64,000 nt of DNA from Pseudoscleropodium purum (Eukaryota > Streptophyta > Bryopsida > Hypnales > Brachytheciaceae). The notes beneath the pieces are model-generated. The model was not told the DNA's origin. It made no database searches and worked only from the letters and a program-made list of their open reading frames with translations. The DNA lies in NCBI GenBank assembly GCA_963969395.1, contig OZ017798.1, positions 8,238,173 through 8,302,172 of the forward strand. The letters are read 5' to 3'. Position numbers and translations under genes: made by a program. Positions 24,901 to 35,504 of this stretch are shown here, piece by piece (position 1 is the first letter of the stretch; each line of letters starts with the position of its first letter).

Positions 24901-26028
24901 TTGACCTTGAGAAATTGGCTCCATTGACACTTCACAATTGAGAATTGCTATTAACTTGGATCCGTATTGTTGAATCCAACACCAAGCATTTCAAACATTT
25001 AACACTCTTATCATGTTGGCATCAACGTTTCTCGTTTTCTCTCTTTTTTTCTTCTTTTCTTCTCGTGGATTCACTCTATTAACATTAATTTGTCTTATAG
25101 TATTGATTTCCATTATTAGTGTTAGAAGATGGGAGATTGTGATGTATCCATACTGGATATACTCAGATAAAAGCACAACTCTAACCTAATGGAAGTAGTA
25201 TTATAGATGAATAGTGATTCACTTGCCTCCTAGAAGTGGAATCATATTACTCCTTTTCAGGTTATTGCTTGTATTTGATGACCTATCCTGGTTCTGCATC
25301 TACCTCATTCTTAGCTTTGCTTATGAGAATACTTACCAATCTCTGGATCCCTTGTTCCTCATCCACAGGACATGAAGTACAGAGCCGGGCACACCTACGT
25401 AGACCCTCTCCTAGAGAAGCAGAAGGCTGAAGCAGATCAGAAGATTCTCTCCATTGTAAGTAGAACATGGATTGACATTCTGAAATGTCTTATGCAGGCA
25501 ACAAACGATTTTGAGTTGAGCACCTTAATGTTTCATTCTCAATTGCAGCATACCAGTACTATAAAAAAAATTTGTTTTAGGTGACAGATTGACATGAAAT
25601 GAAACAGATTTTAGGTGACATCCGAGGTAACGTCAAAAAAAACAAAAAACCATGTTTTTATGTCAACAATGATGTCCATTGATGTTATATTGAACATCAT
25701 TGTTGACATAAAAACATGAGTTTTTGTTTTTTCAATGTCACCTAAAATCCGTTCCTTTTGACATCAATAAACTTTAGTTTCTTAATAGTGCAAAGTTGAG
25801 CAGCCATGAAGATGCAACGATGCTTTGTTTCTCTCTTGCCAAAAGATTTTAGAAGCAATAGTGAGTTTGTCATATCATCTAGATTACAATACGCCTTACT
25901 GACTGACTGATCGAATTGCTGTTTGTCGAATGCAGAAAATTACCAAGCAAGACGAAATTATCCAAGAACTGCAGAACGCAATTATTAGAACGAAGACTGT
26001 GTTACCAAAGGTTTTTCCCTGCGACTGA
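9957..26028 (+). CDS. CFAP44: Cilia- and flagella-associated protein 44 (FAP44/WDR52)
   Basis: WD40 and coiled-coil protein of the axoneme. In algae and animals CFAP44 works with CFAP43 in the tether that connects inner dynein arm f (I1) to the doublet microtubule; in a seed-free plant its site of action would be the sperm flagellum. I assembled 39 exons (listed in the next four entries) giving about 1,707 aa, against about 1,850 in human. The N-terminal half (residues about 50-770) is WD40 propeller sequence interrupted by a Pro/Glu-rich insert. The C-terminal half is charged helical sequence with the family blocks LALRD-like ([12 protein letters not shown]), [26 protein letters not shown] and IIQELQNAI near the end. 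The start at 9957 is the first in-frame ATG and leads into a Pro-rich N-terminus. All exon joins keep phase except exon 9 (see findings). Confidence 0.93.
11898..12090. repeat. Hairpin repeat in CFAP44 intron 5 (family copy 1)
   Basis: The left part CCTCGTGATTCATGAGATGG is roughly the reverse complement of GAGATCTCCTCATGAATCAA near 12013-12032, giving a foldback. The tail from about 12013 to 12090 resembles 23504-23582 in intron 35 of the same gene, sharing CATGAAT, AGGAAGAA-like, AAATTCCTGGAAT-like and GTCTAATTTTNCTGA blocks. Confidence 0.7.
13436..14792 (+). other. CFAP44: CFAP44 exons 9-13: WD40 propeller, with frame problem in exon 9
   Basis: Exons: 13436 (acceptor uncertain)-13592, 13794-13934, 14018-14218, 14416-14525, 14686-14792. 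Clear coding starts by about 13457 with [14 protein letters not shown]. From the best acceptor at 13435 the exon is 157 nt (3n+1) between two phase-0 neighbours and meets TGA. Later blades read [48 protein letters not shown] and [20 protein letters not shown], matching the propeller of animal CFAP44 in order. Confidence 0.85.
14964..17051 (+). other. CFAP44: CFAP44 exons 14-19: Pro/Glu-rich insert and last WD40 blades
   Basis: Exons: 14964-15106, 15391-15624, 15944-16038, 16133-16250, 16513-16581, 16967-17051. Exon 14 ends in a polyproline run ([15 protein letters not shown]). Exon 15 opens with an acidic, imperfectly repeated stretch built from PKEGEGEA units, then [18 protein letters not shown]. 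Exons 15-19 resume the propeller with [32 protein letters not shown] and [13 protein letters not shown]. The insert lies between blades, where it should not disturb the fold. Its repeats look lineage-specific. Confidence 0.88.
23420..23582. repeat. Hairpin repeat in CFAP44 intron 35 (family copy 2)
   Basis: Contains GAGTCCTCTTCATGATTATT and GAGACCTCTCCATGAAT in partly inverted relation, with a GGTCTCNNNNTATG-like middle. The final 79 bases align with the tail of the intron 5 copy. Likely a small non-autonomous element present twice in one gene. Confidence 0.65.
24105..24519. mobile_element. TTAA-bounded inverted-repeat element in CFAP44 intron 36
   Basis: The left end reads TTAACTCCTAAAG (24105-24117). 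The right end, on the minus strand, reads TTAACCCCTAAAGGACCAAG (from 24519). The termini share 12 of the first 13 bases. Length is about 415 bp with no coding frame of note. The ends match those of the larger elements at 52.9, 54.3 and 58.3 kb. Confidence 0.65.
25601..25756. mobile_element. Long hairpin element in CFAP44 intron 38
   Basis: The arms are about 65-75 bases. TGTTTTTATGTCAACAATGA on the left pairs perfectly with TCATTGTTGACATAAAAACA on the right. The outer parts pair as CAGATTTTAGGTGACAT with ATGTCACCTAAAATCCG. The loop is about 20 bases. Structure and size fit a miniature inverted-repeat transposon. In the pre-mRNA it would form a strong stem. Confidence 0.75.
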
Positions 26029-27296
26029 AGATTCAAGAGCTACCACCTCCAGACCAGGGCCGCCAGCTTGTTCGGTTCATTGGTTCAAGCTTTATATGAA
26101 ACTGCATCTCACACCAGGAATTTACTGTGATTTGACCATTCTTTATAGTGACCAAACTAACCTCCTTGAATTGCTATTGTGCTTGGAAAATGTTAACATT
26201 TGAAAATTACAAAAAGTCACCAACTGGTTAACCTTGAAGTGGTCAAGGGGCCAGAAGTGGTCACTTCCACAACTAAAATGAACCATTTAGAAAGCTTCAA
26301 GAAATTTATTTAAACATAATAAATAAATAAAAGTTAATCAAATAAATAAATAAATAAAAATTAAAAATAAGCTTCATATCATACCTTGGAAAAATAAAAT
26401 AAATACAAAAGGAATCCAAACATTCTCTATGATGGTGTGAATCAAGTGACCAGTTTCTTCTCATTTGGAAGCAAGATCTAGCACCTGGTTGACCCCAACA
26501 CTAGATTGAGGCTATTTCCTAGTTCAAATTAGAAAGTAGAGAAGATAATAATAATTATTTTCATAGGCCAAGGATAGTATTACATCTAGTAGAGCATTCA
26601 CACAAGACAAACCACCACTTTGGAGTTAAGGCTATATCATCATCCACTTCTACTAAACCTGAAGACTTGAGAGTTGATCTTGAAGATGGTACATATTTGT
26701 AGTGGACAAGTTTGAGATCACATTGGAAGGTGATCCCAAACTTGTCCAAAACTTAAGGACAAAAGGCTTTGTTTTTGGTTTCCTCACTCTTTTTCACCTA
26801 TTTGTTTTGTCATTTGTGAAAGTAGCTCCATCTTGTTGTTCATGAGTTGATTGATCATAGTATTTGATTCATATTTAGAATTTTGTATGGTTGGATCAAG
26901 TCTTGGTTTGGAAGCTTGGGTGACAAATTTGCATTGTTTTTAGAGTTTGTGTCATTGTGTTTGAAGATATCAATTTCACATTCTTGCTAGATTTTTCCTC
27001 TTTATTTTGGTATGAGTGGTTTGGGCAATTTGGAATCCTACTATTCTTTAAGTCTCATTATGTTGCTCCAAAAGACAATTGTGCTTGATCAATTGGATTT
27101 GATGTCCACTTGATGAGATCCATTAGTGTTTTGGCAACATTTTTTTATTATGCGTGGTCTATTTTGTAAAAACTACAATATGTTGGGGGGTAGAATTGTG
27201 AAATTGCTACACATGTGTTGTTATATTGTTTGGAGATGGAATGTTAGAGTCCTAATTAGTGTATTAATGCAAGTTATAAGTAATGCTTTTCTAGTT
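26029..27296. other. CFAP44 3' flank and AT-rich intergenic DNA
   Basis: An (AAAT)n microsatellite lies at about 26318-26362 and offers AATAAA signals that could serve CFAP44 polyadenylation, though it is nearly 300 bases past the stop. The rest to 27296 has no recognisable coding sequence. Confidence 0.5.
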
Positions 27297-27436
27297 AGCT
27301 AGCATGGTTTATTCTATATAGGATCTTAAGTTAAGTTGATTCCTATAGCTTACTCAAGTCTAGAAGCTAGCATGGTTTATTCTATATAGGATCTTAAGTT
27401 AAGTTGATTCCTATAGCTTACTCAAGTCTAGAAGCT
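27297..27436. repeat. Exact 68-bp tandem duplication
   Basis: AGCATGGTTTATTCTATATA begins at 27301 and again at 27369, and the following bases are the same through CTCAAGTCTAGAAGCT in both copies. The two 68-base units look identical, so the duplication is recent, or else an assembly artefact. Confidence 0.9.
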
Positions 27437-29230
27437 GATCATGTTGCTTGAAGAGTTGATTGTACTTGATATTGAGCTTGGTTTGTTCTTGTAATGCATA
27501 GTCTGTTTTGCAAGAACTACAATACATAGGGTTAGGAATATAAAACATGTATTTGTTGAGGAATGTACACCTACAAGCGTTGAAATATGCATTTGAGCAT
27601 AGTCCTTATTATTAGATTGCTTAAAAAAAATTGGAGGCTTGTTGGAAAGTGAAAAGATTCCAATGCATCTTAGTATTTGGTTTTTGGAAACCATTTGAAT
27701 AAACTTCAACATTTTCAAAGTTTTAGTTCATAGTGTATCCAAAATCAACCCCTACACTCTCATGTTGAGACCCATATATATTTTAGTCAACAATCTACAA
27801 GATTTACCTTTTAGTAATAGTAGCAATTAGGAGTAGTTACCATATGTTGTCTAGAGATGGGATATTAGAGTTTTAGTGTATGTAATGGAAGTTAAAAGAG
27901 ACCAAAGTATTCTTGATTTAGCTATTTAATTTGATGTTATTCTTTTGCTTTAGGCACACTCAAATACACATTTGGCAAATTTGATGTCAAAGGTCATCAC
28001 CACAGCTTTTTTTTAATAAGCCATTGACTGGAGACTGACTACTAAATTTTTGTCATTTTTGAAACTTCCTATCTTTGATTCCAATTCCAAATGTATTGGA
28101 GTTATTTCAAAGCAGGATTGATCAAGTAATTGGTAAGAAAGTTGGTGTGAGAATTTAGTATGATACATTAATGAAAAGTTTTTGGTGTGATTTAGATTTT
28201 ATAAATTTTTGTTGAGGAATTTTTCTATATTAGCTCTAGGTCATACTTGAGACTACTAATGACAATGGAAGGAACCAATTTTTCTAAACTCTTCAAAGGT
28301 TTTTTGAAATGTTGTATAAGAAGAATGACAGTGGAAATATCAAAATAGCCATTATGAAGTGAGAGCTTGTAGAAAATGACACTCTTATAGGAAAAGAGCT
28401 TACAACTTTTATGACAAAGCCCAAACCAAACAATAAGAAAAAAAATGGATCCAAAATAAAGAACACACCAAATGACCTTCTAGAATGTTCAAACAAAGTG
28501 AAGAATAATAAATGACGAGGAAACATTGGATTGTCAATCTCATTCACTTGAGAGGAACAATGCATTATTAATAAGTTTAGTAGCATGAAGAACCAAGGTC
28601 CATTTTCATATACTTTGAAGTTATTTGATTATTTTGTCAAATTCATGTTTGTTTAAGGTTTTTGATTTACTTTGTATGGTAAGTGTGAAAATTGTAAAAA
28701 AATTAAAATTAAAATTAAAAATTAAAAAAATGATTGTTCAAAACAACAAGTGTCTTAGTGTCCTAAAACAATTCTCAAAAAAATCATAAAAACTTGAGAC
28801 TAGTATGATAATTTCAACATAACAATTAAACTTCAATAGAAATGCAACCCCATAATTATTATAAGAAAGAAACATTGGACAAAAAAGAGAAAAGATTCTG
28901 AAGTTGCAACCATCTATTTTTTGGATGGTATTCAAGAGAACTACAACTTTAAAGAATTGTGTCTTCTTCATCCCATGTTTGATTGCAATAAAACTTATTG
29001 GATTGGATTTCTAAATAAATTTAGTTTCTATAGTGAACTTTTTAGATCAACGCAAGGTATACTAAATTTTTGAAACTTACTTTAGTGCATGGAGATGAGA
29101 AAGTGAATCTTGTTGTTTGTGAGGCTGCAAGGTTTTGATATTTTGATGAATTGGCAATGATGAAATATAAATCATTGTCATTGTAATTTTTGAAGTGTGG
29201 AAAATTGAAGCATTTTACACTTACCTTGAT
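27437..29230. other. Decayed transposon-like DNA without a clear gene
   Basis: Fragments of 27221-27290 recur loosely at 27836-27900 (a TGTTGTNTNGAGATGGNATNTTAGAGT block). Positions about 28960-29115 repeat in inverted orientation at 48100-48255. No intact frame or conserved domain is visible. Confidence 0.45.
28960..29115 (+). repeat. Interspersed repeat, copy 1 (inverted copy at 48.1 kb)
   Basis: GATTGCAATAAAACTTATTG, then GATTGGATTTCTAAATAAAT, then a TTTTTAGATCAACNCAAGGT block and GATGAGAAAGTGAATCTT occur here and, on the other strand, at about 48100-48255. Identity by eye is about 90 percent over 155 bases. The family is unidentified. A short shared reading, CNKTYWIGFLNKFSF, hints at a decayed coding origin. 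Confidence 0.8.
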
Positions 29231-29234
29231 GTTG

Positions 29235-29425
29235 TCTATTCCAATCTTGATTGTATGAATGATGCATGCCATAAGAAGTGGAAAAAGATTTACGACAATT
29301 ACAAGGTTGATTATTTTGTCAATGGTATATCTAGTGATGATAGATCTTCTAAGTGTAAATGATAATCTTTGATTGATGAACATATGTATGAACATGCTAA
29401 TGTATTAAAGCAATTCATACTAGTA
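29235..29425 (+). pseudogene. Trihelix/MYB-SANT-like fragment, left arm of an inverted duplication
   Basis: Read on the plus strand from about 29240, a frame gives HKKWKKIYDNYKVDYFVNG and soon ends in a stop. This resembles the third helix region of plant trihelix or MYB/SANT-like DNA-binding domains (pattern KW-K-Y--YK), which occur in transcription factors and in transposon-associated proteins. The preceding helices are not readable, so it is a fragment. The same sequence appears inverted at 29450-29640. Confidence 0.5.
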
Positions 29426-29449
29426 TTAGCCTTGAAGCCCTTAGTTGGC

Positions 29450-29640
29450 ACTAGCATGAATATATATATATTAGCACATTCATGCATATATCCATCAATC
29501 AAAGTTCGAGTATCAATTATACTTTGGAAGATCTACTATTATTAGATATACCATTGGTGCTATAATCAACCTTGTAATCATTATAAATCTTCTTCCACTT
29601 CTTACATCACATATCACTAATACAATCAAAATCAAGAACA
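29450..29640 (-). pseudogene. Trihelix/MYB-SANT-like fragment, right arm
   Basis: The minus-strand reading contains KKWKKIYNDYKVDYSTNG after an in-frame TGA, corresponding residue for residue with the left arm. The arms are separated by only about 25 bases and diverge by perhaps 15-20 percent. This arm abuts the 3' side of the gag remnant, whose apparent C-terminal residues past about 29650 are an out-of-frame reading of this arm. Confidence 0.5.
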
Positions 29641-29649
29641 TGCACCAAC

Positions 29650-30478
29650 AAGATGAATGTGTAAAATGCTCCAATTGCCCACATAATTGAGTTTGGAAAG
29701 ATGGCACCCTAACTTGACTCACCCTATTAGGATCAATTGGAATTGTTGAAGGCACTAATGGAATACTAGTTTGAATTGGGGCCGTAGGCACCAAATTTAC
29801 ATAACTAGGTTGGGCATAAGTAGGCAAATTAAATGGTAATTCATCATCCCTCTTTACTCTCACTTGATCCACATAATTTTTTTGTGCCAAATTGGGAGGT
29901 AGGTATGTTTCACCTAAATGAATCTCTTCCCATAATTTAGCCCTTTGGTATGCAGCAAGTAATGTTGCCAAACTATCTTCTTTAACATAGGCCCTAAGCC
30001 ATAGTGGATATAACCCTATTATAAATTGTCTTTTTATATGGGCATCTAACAAATCATGGTCTAAAAGTCTCAAAAGTATTTCCTCTATACACCCGTAATA
30101 AACATCAACCCTTTCTCCCGAAGCCATTTGTAACTCAGCAAACTGCTCATGCAATTTTTCTTCATATAAAGTAGGTCTAAATTCAGTAAATTGAGCTAAA
30201 AATTCATTTTTTAATTCCTCCCACGTGGTGAAATGGCCTATGGGCTGGCGTTGAAACCAACACAAAGCTTGTTCATTTAAAGTACTTGGAAAAATACTTA
30301 TAAAATGTGCTTCGGTTCTCGCATTATTTGCATTGCAACAAGTTAAAAATTGGTAAATATGTCTATCAAGATCTTCTCCCATTCAGCCGAAAAAACTTGG
30401 AAACAGCATTAAAAAATACGGCCAGTCTTCTTCATGACCCGGCTTCATTACCACTAGTATTTGAACCGTAGCTGCCAT
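29650..30478 (-). pseudogene. gag: Ty3/gypsy retrotransposon gag remnant
   Basis: Capsid polyprotein fragment of an LTR retrotransposon. Reading from an ATG at 30478, one frame carries PSFFG, then an in-frame TGA at 30383-30385, then GEDLDRHIYQFLTCC, HFISIFPSTLNEQALCWF, FTTWEELKNEFLAQF and AYQRAKLWEE. The ALCWF...TWEEL...F..QF pattern is the Retrotrans_gag domain. A CGQLEHFTHSSC piece near the 3' end looks like an incomplete CCHC zinc knuckle. No protease, reverse transcriptase or integrase follows; the frame runs into the inverted trihelix-like arm. The TGA could derive from CGA by deamination. It is non-functional. Confidence 0.85.
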
Positions 30479-31252
30479 TGTACTAATAACCTCTATTGAT
30501 AAACTTCTCACTAGAATTTGAAAAATCACTATATTTGGATGATTCACTAAAATTAGAAAATCCAATTCTTTCCAAATTGCATGTTATTGTCTCTAAGTTC
30601 TCTTTGTTACGAAAGGCTAATGGGATTTGGATCTTCTTTTTGTTAGAACTCCAAGTCAGGTTCTCATACCAATTTGGCTTGTCCTAACTTACACCTATTG
30701 GTGTTGACCTACCCTGAAAGGATCCTAATGGGGATTCTATTAAAGATGGGTTATTGACTAGAGGACTATTCTCCCCAACTACCTCCAATTTGGATTTTCC
30801 AAATCCTCTTCTTCACTCTGTTCTTCGTTTCAACTTTCCAGAGAAGGAGTATTTGAAATATAAATTGGATCATAAAAAGTGTGATGTTCTTCGAACCCCT
30901 CTTGTAACAAATTTTTTTTTATTTTTTTTAAATCAACTTCCTCAATTTCACCAACTTGTAATTTTTCTATGTGAAGTTCACCTTCTACAACTACATGATG
31001 GCCGTGCCTATGTTGGAAATAGTGTTTCAAATGAAACGAATCTTTTCAACTTGGTGAGGCAAGCTCCAAATCTGATTTAGAAGTAAATTTACGTTTTCTA
31101 AACGCTTCTCTCTTCCTCACTCGTTCGTCCCTAGCTTGTTTACTAGACTCTAGTCACTCTACCAGTATAGACATGTTGCTCATTACCGTGCAACATGCCT
31201 ATACTTAGCGAATTAAAGAGAAAATAAAATAAAACAAACCTATTAGAACGCC

Positions 31253-31270
31253 TCCCCAGCAACAGTGCCA
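31253..31270 (-). other. Retrotransposon primer-binding site for tRNA-Asp
   Basis: On the minus strand this reads TGGCACTGTTGCTGGGGA, preceded by TTT. It is the complement of the 3' end of plant tRNA-Asp (TCCCCGGCAACGGCGCCA) with 15 of 18 matches. All three differences are transitions at former CpG or CHG cytosines. This site is typical of Athila/Tat-type Ty3/gypsy elements. It lies about 775 bases upstream of the gag ATG in the same orientation, a normal leader length. Confidence 0.8.
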
Positions 31271-33190
31271 AAACATAGATAAACTTAGGTTGTCATTTAA
31301 AAACTAAATCCAAGCTAATAGTAAAAGTTCGTTCCTAGGGAGGCTAATATAATAGGATTACTTCTAATTAACTCTTAATAGGTCATTGCAATTGTAGAAT
31401 ATTATAGGAAATATGTTCTTTAACCACATATGCAAATGTTTTTCTTTCACACAGTAAATCTAATTGCCAAATTTAATCTCTCCACTCTTAAAGGCCACAA
31501 AGGTTAGGAAAATCTCCCAAATTTGTTCTTTATTCTTTATCTTTAAATCCTTAAATCCTTTTGTCTTTATTAATTTTAGTCTTATAACTTTTTTTCTTTA
31601 AATCTTTTACTTCCAACTTGGATCTTCAATCTTTATTCCCAAATTGGATGACTCTGCCACAATTGTTGTATACTAGTCAAGTTTCTCCCCTTCCAAATTG
31701 GATTGGATTGATACTAATTGATAAGACCTTACACTACCAAATCGGAAATTAATTTACTTTGAATTATTTGTCTCCAACTTGGGAACCACTATATCTTCCT
31801 TCACCAACCAAATAATCTTGCTCCTTTTTCCACAATTTGGCTTCTCATAACTTTGACACTTGCAAAATTTACAACTTTTCTTAACCGATTTGGAATTGAT
31901 TTTTATATCTTTAAAATTGTCCATACTAAGGCAATGCTTTCCAACTTGGTCACTCATCACATGATCTCATTTACAAATCAAAATCTAATTGAAATACTCT
32001 AACAACAACATTCAAGCTTTAAATAATTCCGACTAGGGTTGTTACAAATATTGACTTTCTACATTCTAATTTGGACTCAAACATACATTTGACCTCATCT
32101 GTAAAGGCACAATAATCATAAACACAAATTATTCAACTGACTTACAACTTGGATGCTCTAAAATTACTACAACGACATTCACATACACAACTTGGATTAA
32201 ATTATCCACATATGACTGCAAATACTGTCCGACCAAATACAAATCTAATTCTCAATCCCATAATCTCATACATTTACACAATTAGGATTCAACATTAAGC
32301 ACTTTATACAAACATAGATTTAACATTCATTACATCAAACACAAGCAACATTAATTCGGCTAAAAATATTTTTTCTTATTCATTCCAAATTGGTGATCAC
32401 ATCACCATTACAGATTCAGCAGTTTTGTTCATTGTCTAAATTCCCAATCTATCTATTAAGCTCTAATCAACTTTCCAATTAATAAATTTCAGTGTCAACA
32501 TTCTACAAATTTCAACTAGGATTTGCAAATCTTCTCAACATCAACCACTAACTTGGCTAAATTTTGATCACTACATCTTCACACTTTGCAAATAATACCA
32601 TCATGTACTAGTACATGCACATCTCCAACTTGGACACAGCCTCACTCAAACCGATTCGACCCTGGACCAACATTGACATAATTCCCAACTAGGAAATTAC
32701 ACACAACCTTGCATACAAGAACACATACATAAAGAAAACGAAACATATACAGCCTTAACTGACTAGGACACACACCGGATATTCACTCAATAGTGGGTGA
32801 AAAAAATGACTCCAAATTAGGACCTAATAGGACTCGCAAAGACAGTTACCAAATCGAGAAAGACAACCAATTGACATTGACTTCTAATTGGGATTTCACA
32901 AGACACCAACAATAAGAAAAAATCCAACACCATCTGCCGGCCATTCATCCAATTTGTTTGAAAACATAATCAACTCAAACCTAAATACTAACTCAGTTGG
33001 CATCGACTACTGACTCATCAACTCAGCATTGAACTCCCGACTAAGAACTTAACCAAACACTTACTAGACAACAAAAAGATTCCCAATAGGAACTAAATCA
33101 GTAACCAAAACACTCAATTTGGACACTAGAAAAGATCACTTAATCATCAAAAAGCCTCAAATTGTCCTTCAATTGTCTCAAAAAAAATAC
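31271..33190 (-). mobile_element. Probable 5' LTR of the gypsy element, boundaries uncertain
   Basis: The sequence directly past the primer-binding site should be the LTR. The stretch to about 33190 has uniform composition, with CAACTTGGA/CCAATTTGG-like words recurring throughout, and ends where composition changes. The TG...CA ends are not clearly preserved and no second LTR is in the window, so the outer limit is a guess. A length near 1.9 kb would suit Athila/Tat-type LTRs. Confidence 0.4.
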
Positions 33191-35504
33191 AAGTCTTAGT
33201 CCCATTCGGTTATCTATAGTATTGATGAAACCAATGTTGCAAGTAAATATCATTTTCATAAAAGTCATATGGTTAATATAGTTAAACTTCACTTCACATA
33301 TAGTTACTATATGAACTTTACATCACATGCAATTACTATATCATGAATGGCATTTAGGCATTGCGTACAACTGTAGTTATTGTCACTTCACACAGACTTA
33401 CTATACAAATGTTACTTTATATGCTTTTAAAACAAAAAATGTCACTTCACATTGGTGTTTGCATGGTGCAATTCAACAATTTTTATGTCGCAAAGCACAA
33501 CTTTGTATTTTGTAAATTTTTTAATAATTCAATCCTAGATAGAAATTAATACTAGAAATATAAAAAAAACAGAGGTATTTGAAGTAAAGTAATGTCCTTT
33601 ACCAATGACCAAAAAGAGAGGTTTAAAATGACACTATGTATGTAATCAAAATTAATGTGTATGTGAAAAAAAAAGCGGCGTCACAATATAGGGTGCACTT
33701 ACAAATTCTAATATGGAAGGAGAAAATATCCTATGCTTGGGTCAAATTTATTAAAAAAGTAATTTAAAAAAAATTAAATATGGCATATAATGAAATTTTC
33801 AAAAATTACAACATTACATAATTGAATAGTGTAGAAAATATTATTGAAAATAATTTTAATTCTCAAAAAAAACTATGAAAAATGAAAAATGAAAAATAAT
33901 ATACATTGTACAAAGGTGATTGCTTTCTAAATTGTAAAAAATCCATAGAATACATAAGCTTGCTAAGCTTAGTCCTTTCTTCTCTCCTTGAAGAGAGACT
34001 ATATTCATTGAAAAGAATTGAAACTTAACCAATTCTTATGCTAATTTATCAGGATGTGAGAATTCTACTCCTAAAGGTCATGTGAAGATTGAAATGCAAA
34101 AAGTCACAAAATATTCTAAATCTTTGTTAAATGAATTTCAAAAATTTTAAATCTAATTAATGAAAGAAAATTAAATCCCAAAAGATATGATTTTGTATGG
34201 GATCTAATTGAATCCCACCCTAACATATGGTAGAACATAACATGTATAAGATTTATTTCTACTTACACATGTTCAAACATTCAAACATGTAATAAAAAAT
34301 ATATATGCCTTAAACATGAAAAAAACAAAATAGAAATAGAATATTCACCTCCCACACAAAAAATTATAAATATAATCCTCCCTATACATGTTCAATTTTC
34401 ACTTAGTATGTGGAAATTATAACATAATGACATGCAAATGCTAAAATATAATTTTACTAGACATCCACTTCTTAGTATAAAACTATTCACCAAACAAACA
34501 TAATCAATAATGATATGGTGACCTCAACACCAAGGCAGATCATCCATTGGACAAAGGATTTTTGTCTACTACAATGGTTGATTCAAGTCTAAATTAGGCA
34601 TGAGTAACTAAAAAGCCTAATACTTAAATCTTAATTCCTAAAGTTTTGTATTTATGTTTCACCAAAAAAAAGTCAAAATAGGCTATTTTGATGACAAAAT
34701 AAGATCTTGTTTCATCTAACTATAAGATCTTCTTTCATCCAAAATAAAAAATAAGATCTTGTTTCATCTAACTATAAGATCTAGTAGTAGACTATTTTGT
34801 TATGTTTTAGTTAAAAAAATGGGAGATTTTGACCACACAAATTGTGAGATTATAGAATTTGAAGTTGAAAAAAGTGTTTTGGGGGTCCAAATTCCAAGTA
34901 GCTTTGATTCAAAAAGACTTTTGCACATTTTAATTTTCTCTTTTTGCTTGAATATTTTTCTGTCTTTTTGTGATAAAGGTGGCTACATGTTCTAAATTTT
35001 TTTTTTATAACATTTCAAAATTGGAGAACGCGTACCAAAAAATTCCAACAAGAAAATAGCTTCAAGAAAAGTCTCATAGAAAGCCGTTTTTTCAACAATA
35101 TATGGCTTGCATATACAATAGTTTCTTCAAAAACTAAATGGTACAGTTCTAAATTTCAACTAGCTTTAAGAGGAGGAAAAAATTAAAATTAAAACTATCC
35201 AAAATATGGAACTTTGGCAAGCTTGATCAATTTGTATCGAAGTTGAAGTGAGGGGTCATTGGAAATATTGAGCTTAGCATAGGAGGAAGTTGGGTTAAGG
35301 TTAGCAAAGCCCAACTTGTTCGAAACCCCTAATAGTAGATCAATTTTCCTTGATTTTAAAAATGTTATCCTTTTCCTCAATTTTGAATATGTTCCTTGCT
35401 CCTTGAACCATGCTAACTTTACAATATTCAACATTAAATTTCAAGGACATTCAAACCATTGGGCACCAATCTCCCATGCTTTGTAAAGCAATACACATTG
35501 TTTA
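33191..35504. other. AT-rich intergenic DNA with one short tandem repeat
   Basis: At about 34697-34785 the block AATAAGATCTTGTTTCATCT followed by AACTATAAGATCT occurs twice, 51 bases apart. Otherwise no gene, RNA or transposon end is recognised; the frames here are AT-driven. Confidence 0.5.

Larger units (their letters stand above)
17443..26028 (+). other. CFAP44: CFAP44 exons 20-39: helical and coiled-coil half
   Basis: Exons: 17443-17683, 17825-17945, 18293-18376, 18614-18709, 18937-19062, 19349-19626, 19796-19874, 20182-20247, 20451-20633, 20746-20922, 21422-21511, 21637-21714, 21949-22137, 22520-22637, 22814-22965, 23068-23316, 23673-23820, 24633-24706, 25369-25455, 25936-26028 (TGA at 26026). 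The sequence is Lys/Glu/Arg-rich with long predicted helices. It has a basic Pro/Lys insert in exon 28 and an acidic run ([15 protein letters not shown]) in exon 32, where animal CFAP44 also has an acidic patch. Exon 28 has a duplicated acceptor (catgtcagctcatgtcag). The 20451 site keeps frame; the upstream one would shift it by ten bases. Confidence 0.9.

Noticed and set aside
30661..30673. Minus-strand TGGTATGAGAACC as a tRNA-Met primer-binding site
   Set aside because: It matches loosely, but the tRNA-Asp site at 31253-31270 fits 15 of 18 bases with the correct TTT prefix and leader length.
30754..31080. 108-codon plus-strand frame
   Set aside because: It lies antisense in the gypsy leader between primer site and gag and has no recognisable similarity.
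31250..31275. A tRNA-Asp gene
   Set aside because: Only the 3' 18 bases are matched and the rest of a tRNA is absent; it is a primer-binding site.
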